Source of the DNA: Bacillota bacterium
Lineage (GTDB): Bacteria > Bacillota > Clostridia > Oscillospirales > Ruminococcaceae
Length of the DNA stretch: 64,000 nucleotides
NCBI GenBank assembly: GCA_023421245.1
Contig: JAEZTV010000034.1
Location: 124,001-188,000, forward strand
Direction of reading: 5' to 3'
Part shown: piece by piece, positions 25,361 through 34,050 of the stretch
Numbering within the stretch: position 1 is the first letter of the stretch
Layout of the letters: each line of letters opens with the position of its first letter
Program-made: the position numbers and the translations under genes
Notes under the pieces: model-generated
What the model was told of the DNA's origin: nothing
The model's database searches: none
The model's input: only the letters and a program-made list of their open reading frames with translations

Positions 25361-26398
25361 TCATCGGCCGGTTGCCAGGCGTACCAGCCGGTCGTCACCC
25401 TCAATTATATCGGGGTTTGTAACCACAAGCTCATTTTCAAGTAATCCGCCGATGATCTCGGCACCGTACAGCAGTTCATCACCCGTGCGGATGACGCGTT
25501 TGCAAGCCCTGCCGCTTGAATATACATAGACATATTCATTTTGGTCATCGTCTTGGCGTATGACCTCATACGGCAAAATAAATGCTTCGCGAGCGGCTCC
25601 GACAATAATCCTTGCCTTCGCGGTGTAGCCGGGCTTTAACAGCCGGTCGGGATTGAGTATCTTCAGTACAACGTCCACCGTGGCATCGGTGCCGGTTGCA
25701 AGTGCCATTTTTTTGGCCGTCGGATAGATCTTCGTCACCACACAGTTGTACCTGGCCCCGTTGTTTGCAATTACAGATAGTGTGGCGTTCTGCCCTTCCT
25801 CGATCTTTGATATATTTGTTTCGGTTACCGAAACACGCGCGACAAGGTTACGGGTCTGTGCAATCGAAACAATCGGTAAGAGTGCGGTTGTCAGCTCGTT
25901 TTCACAGGCATTCACGACCGTTACCACACCGCTTTCGGGGGCCTTGATGATATCAGGAATCGAAGCGATGGTATTCTTGTTCTGTTCATAAAAATCGATG
26001 ATTGAGGTTCCGCCGGAGTTTACAAAGCTGCTGAGGATATCAGGGGGAATTGCCGACAAGCTCCCGCCCATAATGGCAGAAACTGCAGCGGCGGAATCCA
26101 GATTGGAGTAGGCGGCAAGTGTAGCGTTCTTATCCACTACCGCCAGACGTTCGCCTTTATTGACATAGTCGCCGATATCAACCTCAATGCGCGACAGTAT
26201 AACCGGCACCTCAAGCACGATATCATTTTTCTGCTCCTGCTCAATTGAGCCGGAGCAGTTTAGGTATTGATTATAGGTTGTCTGTGTCAGTTTGGTTAAC
26301 CCGACTTCTGGAATGGTGGCAAGCAATATATCCGGAACAAAAATAGTTGCGATTAAAATCAGTATTCCAAATAGCAAAAGTGCCACCCTTAGCTTCAT
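25361..26398 (-). CDS. HlyD/MacA-type efflux adaptor protein
   Basis: A 345-residue membrane-fusion-type protein. One N-terminal helix (VALLLFGILILIATIF) anchors it outside the membrane. A lipoyl-like half (DIGDYVNKGERLAVVDKN) and its counterpart (APESGVVTVVNACENEL) flank a short non-coiled insert. Beta-barrel and proximal domains end in GGLLENELVVTNPDIIEG. ATG 26398 has GGGTGA five bases upstream. First gene of the efflux pair. Confidence 0.88.
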   Translation of the reverse strand: MKLRVALLLFGILILIATIFVPDILLATIPEVGLTKLTQTTYNQYLNCSGSIEQEQKNDIVLEVPVILSRIEVDIGDYVNKGERLAVVDKNATLAAYSNLDSAAAVSAIMGGSLSAIPPDILSSFVNSGGTSIIDFYEQNKNTIASIPDIIKAPESGVVTVVNACENELTTALLPIVSIAQTRNLVARVSVTETNISKIEEGQNATLSVIANNGARYNCVVTKIYPTAKKMALATGTDATVDVVLKILNPDRLLKPGYTAKARIIVGAAREAFILPYEVIRQDDDQNEYVYVYSSGRACKRVIRTGDELLYGAEIIGGLLENELVVTNPDIIEGDDRLVRLATGR

Positions 26399-26429
26399 AT
26401 CCGTCACCCATTCCGTCGAAACAACGACA

Positions 26430-26463
26430 ATTATATTAACTACGCTAAAGTTATATTTAGCGT
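26430..26463 (-). promoter_or_regulatory. Promoter with palindromic operator before the efflux pair
   Basis: A minus-strand -10 box TATAAT lies at 26430-26435. A perfect 8-bp inverted repeat ACGCTAAA / TTTAGCGT with a six-base centre (26442-26463) covers the -35 region, where no TTGACA-like box is visible. That arrangement fits binding by an activator or repressor; the regulator is unknown. Confidence 0.5.
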
Positions 26464-26591
26464 TATATGTATTCTTGGCAAGCCATATCTGATTTTTATA
26501 TCTGTATGCCCCTGCTCGACTATACTATTTTGGGTTGAAAAACTCTGTTTTATTTATTAAGGATGTATTAAATTTAAGCCATACACAAAAC

Positions 26592-26630
26592 GGGAGCCCT
26601 ACCCCAAAAATTTCCTTGGGCAGGGCTCCT
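26592..26630 (-). terminator. Terminator of the phospholipase-like gene
   Basis: GGAGCCCT / AGGGCTCC arms with an inner CCCCA/TGGG pairing form a strong hairpin about 40 bases past the stop codon. GTTTTG follows on the minus strand. Confidence 0.75.
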
Positions 26631-26670
26631 GTAAAGCTTTTCGTACGTGGCACTGTACGATGCTGTAAAG

Positions 26671-27612
26671 TTACTCAAAGTTTGGCGATTGCGGGTTTCC
26701 GTTATCAAAGGTATAGCCGCTTGTTACAATAGCAGGCGTACCGCTTAAGATGAGAGAAGCTGTTTTGCCAATCAGCTCTGCCGCCTCAACTGCCGAATTG
26801 TCGAACAGTTCTTCAAAGCTCTCGGTTCGTATCATCTCGGGTTGCAACAGGTTTGCCCACGGGCGATGATCGTCATTCATGACCGTGATGTCATAGCCAC
26901 AGACACGCAGCATATGAAAGACTAAACCCCTTTTGAAAAGGATAAGGTCGGCGGCCTTGGCAATAAAGCGCCGCCCTCCTCTATCAATAATATAGCGGAA
27001 GTATCGCCTTGCGCCCTGAAAGCATTTTATAAGCTCTTGCGGTTGTGTGGAGATATCGTACACATGGGTCAGCAGGTACGAAAACAGGCCGCAGATGGGC
27101 AGGCAAACGGAATCGTCGTGCATTACAGCGTCCGGCATCCGGAACTGACGCGGCGATATCCCCAGCCTGCGTTCGGCCAGTGCACTGTCGATATCACTTT
27201 CGACCTTGTGGTGAACCGAATAAAGGCGCGGGTTATTTATCTCCCGCTTACTTTGCTCAAAAAACACATAGGGATGACAGTTTTTATCTAGTACATAATG
27301 ACAGCAAAAGCCCAAAATGTAGGAGTACACAACCCTAAAATCACAGGTATCCTTTATTTCTACCGCGTATTGCTGCAACGCCATAAAAAGACGGTCAACG
27401 TTTTGATGGTGCATCATTCTGCCGCAGTGTGGGAGTTTTTTATTGCCGGCAAGGGTAGCAAAGAACAAAAGATCGGGCCCCTGCAATCCCCATTCATATG
27501 CCAGACGATTCAGCGGGTAGCCGCAAACTGAGGCGCCGCTGGTTGTTTGTTCAGATATACCGCCGGCCAGCACGCGTTCCCCAAATATGCTGTGCGTGAT
27601 ATGAGCGGGCAT
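26671..27612 (-). CDS. Zinc-dependent phospholipase C family protein
   Basis: A 313-residue all-helical protein related to the PF00882 zinc phospholipase C/S1-P1 nuclease fold. Candidate zinc ligands are spread as expected: HITHSIFG at the N-terminus, GPDLLF, RMMHHQN, GFCCHYVLDKNCHPYV and HHKVESDID. No signal peptide is visible, so unlike secreted alpha-toxin it is probably cytoplasmic, as in many gut Clostridia. The substrate is unknown. AAAGGAGG lies upstream of the ATG. Confidence 0.85.
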   Translation of the reverse strand: MPAHITHSIFGERVLAGGISEQTTSGASVCGYPLNRLAYEWGLQGPDLLFFATLAGNKKLPHCGRMMHHQNVDRLFMALQQYAVEIKDTCDFRVVYSYILGFCCHYVLDKNCHPYVFFEQSKREINNPRLYSVHHKVESDIDSALAERRLGISPRQFRMPDAVMHDDSVCLPICGLFSYLLTHVYDISTQPQELIKCFQGARRYFRYIIDRGGRRFIAKAADLILFKRGLVFHMLRVCGYDITVMNDDHRPWANLLQPEMIRTESFEELFDNSAVEAAELIGKTASLILSGTPAIVTSGYTFDNGNPQSPNFE

Positions 27613-27658
27613 ACTACTGCCTCCTTTTGTCTGATATTAGAATGGAATACTGCGGTCG

Positions 27659-28213
27659 CTATTCGGCCCGTACCCTACCCTGTTTGAGTAGTTTGTCCAA
27701 TGATTTTAAGACCGCAAACATAATAGCAACCTCGATAGGCAATAAAATGGCATTTTTAAGCAGTCTGGTTGGCAGCATGGCAATAATGGGTGTTCCGAAC
27801 AGGATTTTAAGCCAGACGGAGTTGAGCCCAATCTGCACGAACAGTGAGATGGTCAGTTTGGCGAGCAGTACGCGAACCAGCGTAATCCGCTGCTTGTACA
27901 AAAACATACCGTAAATAAAACCGGATAGAAACCCGCTGATCGTAAAGCCTATAAAATATGGACCGGTAGGGTTAATAGCATAGCCGATTACATCCGCGGC
28001 AACCCCCACCATACCGCCAACGACAGGGCCGTACAACGCACCGACAATAGAGATTGGTATGAATCCAAAGGTGATTTTTAGAAACTCGACAGGCTTTAAG
28101 GTAAAGAAGCTCAGTACCGTGATGATTGCCGTCATCATTGCCGAGATGGTAATGGTTGTAACACTCTTTAGATTCTTCGCGGAACTAACAATGGTTTCGA
28201 GAAAACGTTTCAA
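27659..28213 (-). CDS. folT: Folate ECF transporter substrate-binding subunit FolT
   Basis: A 184-residue membrane protein with about six helices, the S component that binds folate and docks to the shared ECF module (not in this window). ECF-type features are ISAMMTAIITVLSFFT, FGFIPISIVGALYGP and ADVIGYAINPTGPYF. The start is TTG 28213, nine bases after AGGAGG. Folate specificity is supported by the THF riboswitch directly upstream. Confidence 0.93.
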   Translation of the reverse strand: MKRFLETIVSSAKNLKSVTTITISAMMTAIITVLSFFTLKPVEFLKITFGFIPISIVGALYGPVVGGMVGVAADVIGYAINPTGPYFIGFTISGFLSGFIYGMFLYKQRITLVRVLLAKLTISLFVQIGLNSVWLKILFGTPIIAMLPTRLLKNAILLPIEVAIMFAVLKSLDKLLKQGRVRAE

Positions 28214-28267
28214 ATAAAAAACCTCCTAAAACATAGCAAAAGTAAAGATTCGCTACATATAGGAGGT
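28214..28267 (-). terminator. Terminator / SD-sequestering hairpin of the THF riboswitch
   Basis: On the minus strand ACCTCCTA (28260-28267) pairs with TAGGAGGT, and a TAGC/GCTA inner pairing continues the stem; TTTTTT follows directly. The right arm contains the AGGAGG ribosome binding site of folT, so the same hairpin can both stop transcription and hide the RBS. A GAGG upstream (about 28281-28286) can compete for CCTC as the antiterminator. Confidence 0.75.
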
Positions 28268-28296
28268 CTGATATGCAATAGCCTCATGCTAAATGT

Positions 28297-28393
28297 AGCA
28301 GCGGGATGCGAAATCTGTACCGCAAGATAAACTTTTCGTCCACCGGCAACTCCCCGTCCGAATGGCACTTCACGCACAGATTCCTACTCTGCT
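28297..28393 (-). ncRNA. Tetrahydrofolate (THF) riboswitch
   Basis: A 97-nt aptamer with the class landmarks in order on the minus strand: AGCAGAGTAGG, GTGCGTGAAGTGCC, GACGGGGAGTTGCCGGT, ACGAAAAG, CTTGCGGTACAG, GCATCCCGCTGCT. The outer helix P1 AGCAG/CTGCT closes it. It precedes folT, the usual target of this class. THF binding should reduce folate-uptake expression. Confidence 0.93.
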
Positions 28394-28412
28394 ATAAATC
28401 TTTCTGGTAAAT

Positions 28413-28441
28413 ACTATAACATACTTATACCGCTTTTTCAA
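28413..28441 (-). promoter_or_regulatory. Promoter of the THF riboswitch-folT unit
   Basis: Minus-strand -35 TTGAAA (28436-28441), a 17-base spacer and -10 TATAGT (28413-28418) lie about 20 bases before the aptamer. Confidence 0.75.
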
Positions 28442-28477
28442 CGTTAGCTTACTGTGTTGTCGGCAGCTGTGGTGCCG

Positions 28478-29704
28478 TTATACCAGCAACGCCTTGTGGT
28501 AGACCTTTTTACCCTTTTTAATGATAATCTCGCCATCGGTAAAATCGGCTTTTTTTACTGCAGCGGTAATGTCGGCGACTTTTTTCCCGTTAAGCGAAAT
28601 GCCGCCCTGCAAAACGAGGCGTCTTGCCTCACCTTTTGAGGGTGCAAGCCCTGTTTTGGTCAGCAGGTCAAGGACTAAAATCGTATCATCTTCAAAATCT
28701 TCATCGGTGAGGGTTGTGGATGGCATATTCTCATCGTTACCACCCGATGCAAATAGTGCGTGCGCGGCACTCAATGCCTTTTGTGCTTCGTCTTCGCCAT
28801 GTACCAGCTTAGTCAGTTCATATGCAAGCCGTTCCTTTGCCTGGTTGAGTTCGCTGCCCTGCCAGTTCTCCATCTCGCGAATTTCCTCGATGGGAACAAA
28901 GGTAATAAGCTTTAAGCAGTTGATTACATCCCCGTCCGCAACGTTGCGCCAATACTGGAAAAACTCGTAAGGGGGTGTCTTTTCCGGATCAAGCCAGACG
29001 GCGCCCTTCTCGGTTTTGCCCATTTTTTTGCCTTCCTTGGTGGTAAGGAGCGTAAACGTCATGCCATAGACATCCTTTGCATCGCAGCGTCGCACAAGAT
29101 CGACACCGCTGATGATGTTCGACCATTGGTCATCGCCGCCAAGCTCCATCTTGCAGTCGTAATCGCGGCTGAGCTTTAAAAAGTCATAGCTTTGCATCAA
29201 CATGTAGTTAAACTCAATAAACGTAAGTCCTTTTTCCAAGCGGGATTTAAAGCATTCTGCGGTAAGCATACGATTTACCGAGAAATGCACACCAATCTCG
29301 CGCAGAAAATCGATGTAGTTTAGCTTTTTAAGCCAATCACCGTTTTTAACAATAATTGCCTTGCCCTGCGAAAAATCGATAAACTTGCTCATCTGCCGTC
29401 TAAAGCATTCAGCGTTGTGCTCAATTTCCTCGGGGGACAACATTTTTCGCATATCGGTTTTACCGGACGGGTCGCCTACCAAAGTCGTACCGGTACCCAA
29501 CAAAACGATGGGGCGGTGCCCCGCGCGTTGCATGTGCGACATAACCATCAACTGCAGAAAATGCCCGACATGCAGGCTGTCTGCGGTTGCGTCGAAACCG
29601 ATATAAAACGAAATCTTTTCTTTCTCCAGCAGCTCCTTAATCTCGTTTTCATGCGTCATCTGCGCAATCAGGCCGCGTTCTTGTAGTTCGTTAAATACAC
29701 TCAT
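28478..29704 (-). CDS. tyrS: Tyrosyl-tRNA synthetase
   Basis: Charges tRNA-Tyr. 408 residues, class I. Motifs are GFDATADSLHVGH (HIGH-type), the tyrosine pocket QSYDFLKLSRDYDCKMELGGDDQW, and KMGKTEKG in place of KMSKS. A C-terminal S4 domain (about residues 340-408) carries KTGLAPSKGEARRLVLQGG. ATG 29704 has AGGAGG nine bases upstream; the frame is open 18 bases beyond. It is controlled by the T-box upstream. Confidence 0.98.
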   Translation of the reverse strand: MSVFNELQERGLIAQMTHENEIKELLEKEKISFYIGFDATADSLHVGHFLQLMVMSHMQRAGHRPIVLLGTGTTLVGDPSGKTDMRKMLSPEEIEHNAECFRRQMSKFIDFSQGKAIIVKNGDWLKKLNYIDFLREIGVHFSVNRMLTAECFKSRLEKGLTFIEFNYMLMQSYDFLKLSRDYDCKMELGGDDQWSNIISGVDLVRRCDAKDVYGMTFTLLTTKEGKKMGKTEKGAVWLDPEKTPPYEFFQYWRNVADGDVINCLKLITFVPIEEIREMENWQGSELNQAKERLAYELTKLVHGEDEAQKALSAAHALFASGGNDENMPSTTLTDEDFEDDTILVLDLLTKTGLAPSKGEARRLVLQGGISLNGKKVADITAAVKKADFTDGEIIIKKGKKVYHKALLV

Positions 29705-29787
29705 TTTTGCTTCCTCCTGCAATATTATAGTTCGATACTATTTATGTTTTAATAAGACAGCATCGTATCTGGTCTGCCGTATACGCG

Positions 29788-30060
29788 AAAAACCCTCTGC
29801 ACAAGAAAAATTCTTGTGCAGAGGGCGTATAAAACGCTGTACCACCTCTGTTTATCGAGCACCTCACGGCAATCGACCTTAATGGGTACCAACATACCCA
29901 CTCGCTGTAACGTGCGAACACGGCGCGTACCTAGCGGTTTATAAAAATCCGTTCGGCAAGGCTGCTCAAGGGTGTATTCACACGATGCTACACGCCCCCT
30001 TACACCAAGCCGGAGGTTCTCTGTGCTGTAGTGCAATCGTACTACTATCCCTATCACTGC
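29788..30060 (-). ncRNA. Tyrosine T-box leader of tyrS
   Basis: A T-box riboswitch of about 270 nt. Specifier loop GTGTGAATACACC carries the Tyr codon TAC (complement at 29974-29976). The T-box core reads AGAGGTGGTACAGCG, a variant of AGGGTGGNACCGCG; its TGGT bulge can pair with the ACCA end of uncharged tRNA-Tyr. The competing terminator stem is 15 bp (29793-29807 with 29811-29825), with a T run at 29788-29792. Uncharged tRNA-Tyr should raise tyrS expression. Confidence 0.93.
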
Positions 30061-30074
30061 ATTTGCTTGACTGA

Positions 30075-30104
30075 ATTATAGTACATGACACTTCGGTTTG
30101 TCAA
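30075..30104 (-). promoter_or_regulatory. Promoter of the tyrS T-box
   Basis: Minus-strand consensus -35 TTGACA (30099-30104), an 18-base spacer and consensus -10 TATAAT (30075-30080). Confidence 0.85.
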
Positions 30105-30116
30105 GCGTGAGAATAT

Positions 30117-31787
30117 TTAATGCCCTGCAAGCTTAAGCATCTCATCGGCACCCGAAAGGGTTAATTCCGTAACAGTATCGCCGCCCATGATACGCGCAAG
30201 CTCGCATTTGCGCTCATCGCGTGAAAGCGCATTGACTTTTGTGAAGGTTTTACCGTCATGCACCTGTTTTTCGATGAGCATGTGGTGGTCTCCGAGCGCC
30301 GCTATCTGCGCAAGATGAGTAACGCAAATCACCTGCCGCCCGTTTGCAATCTCCTTAAGCTTCAGCCCAATTTTCTGCGCAGCCCTGCCGCTGACACCGG
30401 TGTCGATCTCGTCAAAGATCATGGTGTCCACTTCGTCCGAGCCTGCAAGTACGGTTTTTATTGCAAGCATAATACGCGAAAGTTCGCCGCCCGACGCAAT
30501 CTTTGAAATTGGCTTTGGCGGTTCACCGGGGTTGGTGGAGATTAAAAACTGAATGCTGTCGATACCGGAGGCACGAAGGTCCACTTTATCGTTTTGCACG
30601 GTAAATTCAACGTTTGGCATATCAAGAAACCAAAGTTCATCCTTCACCCTGCGCGAAAACTCGGCAGAAACCTCATCGCGGCGTAGCGACAGCTGTTCGG
30701 CGGCATCGGTCGCTGCTTTTAGCGTGTGCTCTCTTTGCACGGTCAGCTTTTGTATCAGCCCGTCCGAAAGCTCAATCTCTGCAAGCTCCTGCTGCGCGTT
30801 TTCCAAGAACCTCAGTATCTCTTCGGTGCTGCTGCCGTACTTCTTTTTTAAGCGATAGATAAGGTCGAGCCGATGTTCTATCTTATCCAGATTACGGGGG
30901 TCATATTCGAACTCATCGAGCATCAGGCGAAGATCGTGCGCAAACTCCTCAAGTTCAATCGATATCTCATCAATGCGCCGGCCGGTATCGGCTACCTCCT
31001 CGCACACCGGTGAAATGTCAACAAGCGCCCGACCCGCCTCGCCAATCAAGCGAGAGGCACCTTCCGCACCGTCACCGCCCGCAAGCGACTCGTAAGCGAT
31101 ACCCAATGCCTCAATAATGCGCGATGCGTTGTTGATGCGTTTGCGTTCGGCGAGCAAGTTCTCTTCTTCCCCGGGTTCCAGTGCCGCTTCCTCAATCTCG
31201 CCAATCTGGTAGGTGAGCAGATCAATGCGCCGTGCCTTATCCGATTCATCAGTCGATATCGATTGCAGGCGTCTTTCAATCTCGCGGAGTTGTATGTAGT
31301 GTGTAGTGTATTGCTCTAGCAGAGGATGCAGATTACCAAATGCATCGATAAAGCGCGTGTGTTTATCAGTATCAAGCAGTGACCGGCTGTCGTGCTGCCC
31401 GTGGATATCTATCAGTTGTTCACCCAACTCCCGCAGCATGGATACGGTGGCGGGCTTTGCGTAGATGCGGCAGTTTGCCCTGCCGTCCGTGGTTACCTCA
31501 CGAGAGATAAGAAGTGAACCGTCCTCATCAGGTTCATAGCCAAGCGAAATAAGCTTGGCGCGCACCGAATCCGAGATATCGGTAAACAGCGCTGTAACGC
31601 TTGCCTTTGTGGCACCGGTGCGAATCAGATCGCGCGAGGTGCGTTCCCCCAGCACTGCATTAATGGCATCAATTAAAATGGACTTACCGGCACCTGTTTC
31701 GCCCGTAAAGATATTAAACCCCTTTTCAAATTGAATAGAGGCCGCTTCGATAATGGCAATGTTGTCAATATACAGTTCTGAAAGCAT
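30117..31787 (-). CDS. recN: DNA repair protein RecN
   Basis: A 556-residue SMC-like ATPase that gathers double-strand breaks for recombination. N-terminal Walker A is TGETGAGKSILID; a central coiled coil covers about residues 160-370; the C-terminal signature is ASGGELSRIMLAIK and Walker B is FDEIDTGVSGRAA. ATG 31787 follows AGGTGAG; an in-frame GTG lies nine bases earlier inside that RBS. It ends the conserved nusB-xse-dxs-argR-recN block, as in Bacillus. Confidence 0.97.
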   Translation of the reverse strand: MLSELYIDNIAIIEAASIQFEKGFNIFTGETGAGKSILIDAINAVLGERTSRDLIRTGATKASVTALFTDISDSVRAKLISLGYEPDEDGSLLISREVTTDGRANCRIYAKPATVSMLRELGEQLIDIHGQHDSRSLLDTDKHTRFIDAFGNLHPLLEQYTTHYIQLREIERRLQSISTDESDKARRIDLLTYQIGEIEEAALEPGEEENLLAERKRINNASRIIEALGIAYESLAGGDGAEGASRLIGEAGRALVDISPVCEEVADTGRRIDEISIELEEFAHDLRLMLDEFEYDPRNLDKIEHRLDLIYRLKKKYGSSTEEILRFLENAQQELAEIELSDGLIQKLTVQREHTLKAATDAAEQLSLRRDEVSAEFSRRVKDELWFLDMPNVEFTVQNDKVDLRASGIDSIQFLISTNPGEPPKPISKIASGGELSRIMLAIKTVLAGSDEVDTMIFDEIDTGVSGRAAQKIGLKLKEIANGRQVICVTHLAQIAALGDHHMLIEKQVHDGKTFTKVNALSRDERKCELARIMGGDTVTELTLSGADEMLKLAGH

Positions 31788-31847
31788 GGTTCTCACCTGC
31801 CGTATGGTTTAGGTTTTGTATGCTGCCCTAAAAACATGGAGATTAGT

Positions 31848-32303
31848 TTATTGTTTTGTTTGCTTGGATAGTTCCTTTTTTAGCTGTGCGGCAATCTCCT
31901 CAGAGCGGGTAAGGATAAATATCGTGTCGTCTCCTGCAATCGTTCCGACTACGCCCTGCCAATCCAGCGAGTCAAACGCGGCACACGCGGCATTTGCCAT
32001 GCCGGTATAGCATTTTGCACACACAATATTGCACGCGTAATCAATACTGATAACAGACTTGATGAACAGGTTGTGGAAATTGTACTCAATTTCAAGGTCT
32101 TTTTCGCGCATCGTTGCGGCATAACGGTAGCTGCCGTTATCCCCCATCGATTTGACTAGCTTAAGCTCTTTGATGTCCCGCGAAACGGTCGCCTGTGTAA
32201 CATTAAAACCGTCCGCACGCAACAGGACAAGCAGCTCCTCCTGTGTGGTAATAGGGGTTTCTGAAAGCAACTCTAATATTTTTGCATGGCGTTTCGTTTT
32301 CAT
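31848..32303 (-). CDS. argR: Arginine repressor ArgR
   Basis: A 151-residue regulator of arginine metabolism. The N-terminal winged helix carries TQATVSRDIKELKLVK; the C-terminal hexamerisation and arginine-binding domain carries VVGTIAGDDTIFI. Length is normal. It lies between nadK and recN, the usual Firmicute position (ahrC in Bacillus subtilis). Confidence 0.96.
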   Translation of the reverse strand: MKTKRHAKILELLSETPITTQEELLVLLRADGFNVTQATVSRDIKELKLVKSMGDNGSYRYAATMREKDLEIEYNFHNLFIKSVISIDYACNIVCAKCYTGMANAACAAFDSLDWQGVVGTIAGDDTIFILTRSEEIAAQLKKELSKQTKQ

Positions 32304-32351
32304 CGCTGCACATCCCTTCTGTGATTTTTATCGGCTAATCCAAGAGTATAG

Positions 32352-33209
32352 TTAGCCGCGAAGCATAATTTTCTCTATAAACACATTAAAAAAGCTTTTA
32401 TCCTCCAAACGGATGAACCGTACCGCAATCTCAGAGCGCCTGATTATTATAACATCGTCCGGCATCACAGATATTGCAGGCTCGCCGTCTATAACCAAAT
32501 CAACATCAAAACAATCATTTTTGCAGCAGCTGCGCACCGATATGATATCGTTTGGCGCAAACAGCATGGTTCTGGATAACAGTGAATGCGGGCAGATTGG
32601 CGTCATAACAATCGATTCGACACAGGGCGAAATCACAGGTCCGCCCGCCGACATGCTGTATGCCGTAGAGCCGGTTGGCGTTGCAAGGATAATGCCGTCG
32701 GCACGGTAGCTGTTGACTAAAACATCGTTACAGTACAGCTTAAGATCAATGATATTAGAGTTGCTCCCCTTTGAGATGACCGCATCGTTTAACGCGTGGA
32801 AATGTTGCGCGCTGCCGTCCTTTGATTGCTTGATAATCTCAAGCATCATGCGGTTTTCAACCCCGTAATCTTTGGTGGAAATCCGGCTTAACAGTGAAAG
32901 CTCGGCGGGCTCCAGCATTGCCATAAAGCCCAGCCTGCCAACATTGATGCCCACGATAGGCTTTGCGTGAAAGGCGGCCTGCTTGGCAGCATGCAGCAAC
33001 GTTCCGTCACCGCCGACTGTAATAACATAGTCACAATCAGAAATCAGTCTGTCAAAGGGCGCAAAGTATGCGGATATATCTGTAAAGTAGTTGTGGTTTA
33101 CATCCTCTAAACAAGGCTTAATGCCATGTTCCTTGAGTACCCTACACACATCGCGTGTACAGGATAATCCGTTTTTCTTATCAAGGTTTGGTATTACAAA
33201 CGCCCTCAT
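32352..33209 (-). CDS. nadK: NAD kinase
   Basis: Phosphorylates NAD to NADP. 285 residues. Motifs are TVGGDGTLLHAAKQ (GGDG), INVGRLGFMA, LNDAVISKG and ATPTGSTAYSMSAGGPVI. ATG 33209 has AAAGGAG upstream; the longer open frame would overlap tlyA and is not family-like. Sits between tlyA and argR. Confidence 0.97.
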   Translation of the reverse strand: MRAFVIPNLDKKNGLSCTRDVCRVLKEHGIKPCLEDVNHNYFTDISAYFAPFDRLISDCDYVITVGGDGTLLHAAKQAAFHAKPIVGINVGRLGFMAMLEPAELSLLSRISTKDYGVENRMMLEIIKQSKDGSAQHFHALNDAVISKGSNSNIIDLKLYCNDVLVNSYRADGIILATPTGSTAYSMSAGGPVISPCVESIVMTPICPHSLLSRTMLFAPNDIISVRSCCKNDCFDVDLVIDGEPAISVMPDDVIIIRRSEIAVRFIRLEDKSFFNVFIEKIMLRG

Positions 33210-33243
33210 ATGCGCTCCTTTCCGGCTGACGGGTGACGGACAT

Positions 33244-34050
33244 TTAAGCGTCAAGCTCGCTATGCGAACGATGTACCAATTGCTCTAAATCTATAGGGGG
33301 TACAAGCTTGCTGTCACTCGATTTCTTTAAATGAAAAAGATACTCGATATTCCCCTCCGGTCCTTTAATGGGGGAAAAATCAGCATTCAGGAGTGAAAGG
33401 CCGTTTTCAGCCGCAAAACTGGAAATCTTGTGCACGACCTCAAGATGAATCTCCGGCTCTCTGACCACACCTTTTTTGCCAACCTTACCCCTGCCCGCTT
33501 CAAACTGAGGCTTGACAAGGCATACAATCTCGCCCTCCCCGCAAAGCAGCCGGTGCACAACGGGCAGAACAAGCGTAAGCGAGATAAAGGAGACGTCAAT
33601 ACTTGCAAACGAGATGTCGTCTGCAATCTTCTCGCGGGTTAGGTATCGGATGTTGGTTCGTTCAAGATTAACAACGCGTTCATCCGTGCGCAGCTTCCAT
33701 GCAAGCTGACCGTAACCGACATCAACCGCATATACCTTTACTGCTCCGTTTTGCAGCATGCAATCCGAAAAACCACCCGTGGAAGCGCCGATATCCATAC
33801 AAATACGTCCGTTAAGGCGTATATCAAACGCCGCCATGGCCTTTTCCAGTTTAAGCCCCCCGCGGCTGACATACTTAATATCGGAGCCCGCCACGCGGAT
33901 GACGCTGTTGCTGTCTATGGTATCACCCGGCTTTATAGCCTTTTGCTCGCCTACAAATACAACGCCCGTCATAATCAGGGCCTTCGCGCGCTCTCGGCTT
34001 GCGGCAAACCCGCGTTCTACCAGTAAAGAATCCAACCGAAGTTTACTCAC
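33244..34050 (-). CDS. tlyA: TlyA-family 2'-O-methyltransferase / hemolysin-like protein
   Basis: A 268-residue protein with an N-terminal S4 RNA-binding domain (RLDSLLVERGFAASRERAK) and an FtsJ-like methyltransferase domain with DIGASTGGFSDCMLQNGA and FISLTLVLPV. Characterised members methylate ribosomal RNA cytidines. It starts with GTG overlapping the dxs stop (GTGA), so translation is coupled to dxs. Confidence 0.94.
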   Translation of the reverse strand: MSKLRLDSLLVERGFAASRERAKALIMTGVVFVGEQKAIKPGDTIDSNSVIRVAGSDIKYVSRGGLKLEKAMAAFDIRLNGRICMDIGASTGGFSDCMLQNGAVKVYAVDVGYGQLAWKLRTDERVVNLERTNIRYLTREKIADDISFASIDVSFISLTLVLPVVHRLLCGEGEIVCLVKPQFEAGRGKVGKKGVVREPEIHLEVVHKISSFAAENGLSLLNADFSPIKGPEGNIEYLFHLKKSSDSKLVPPIDLEQLVHRSHSELDA

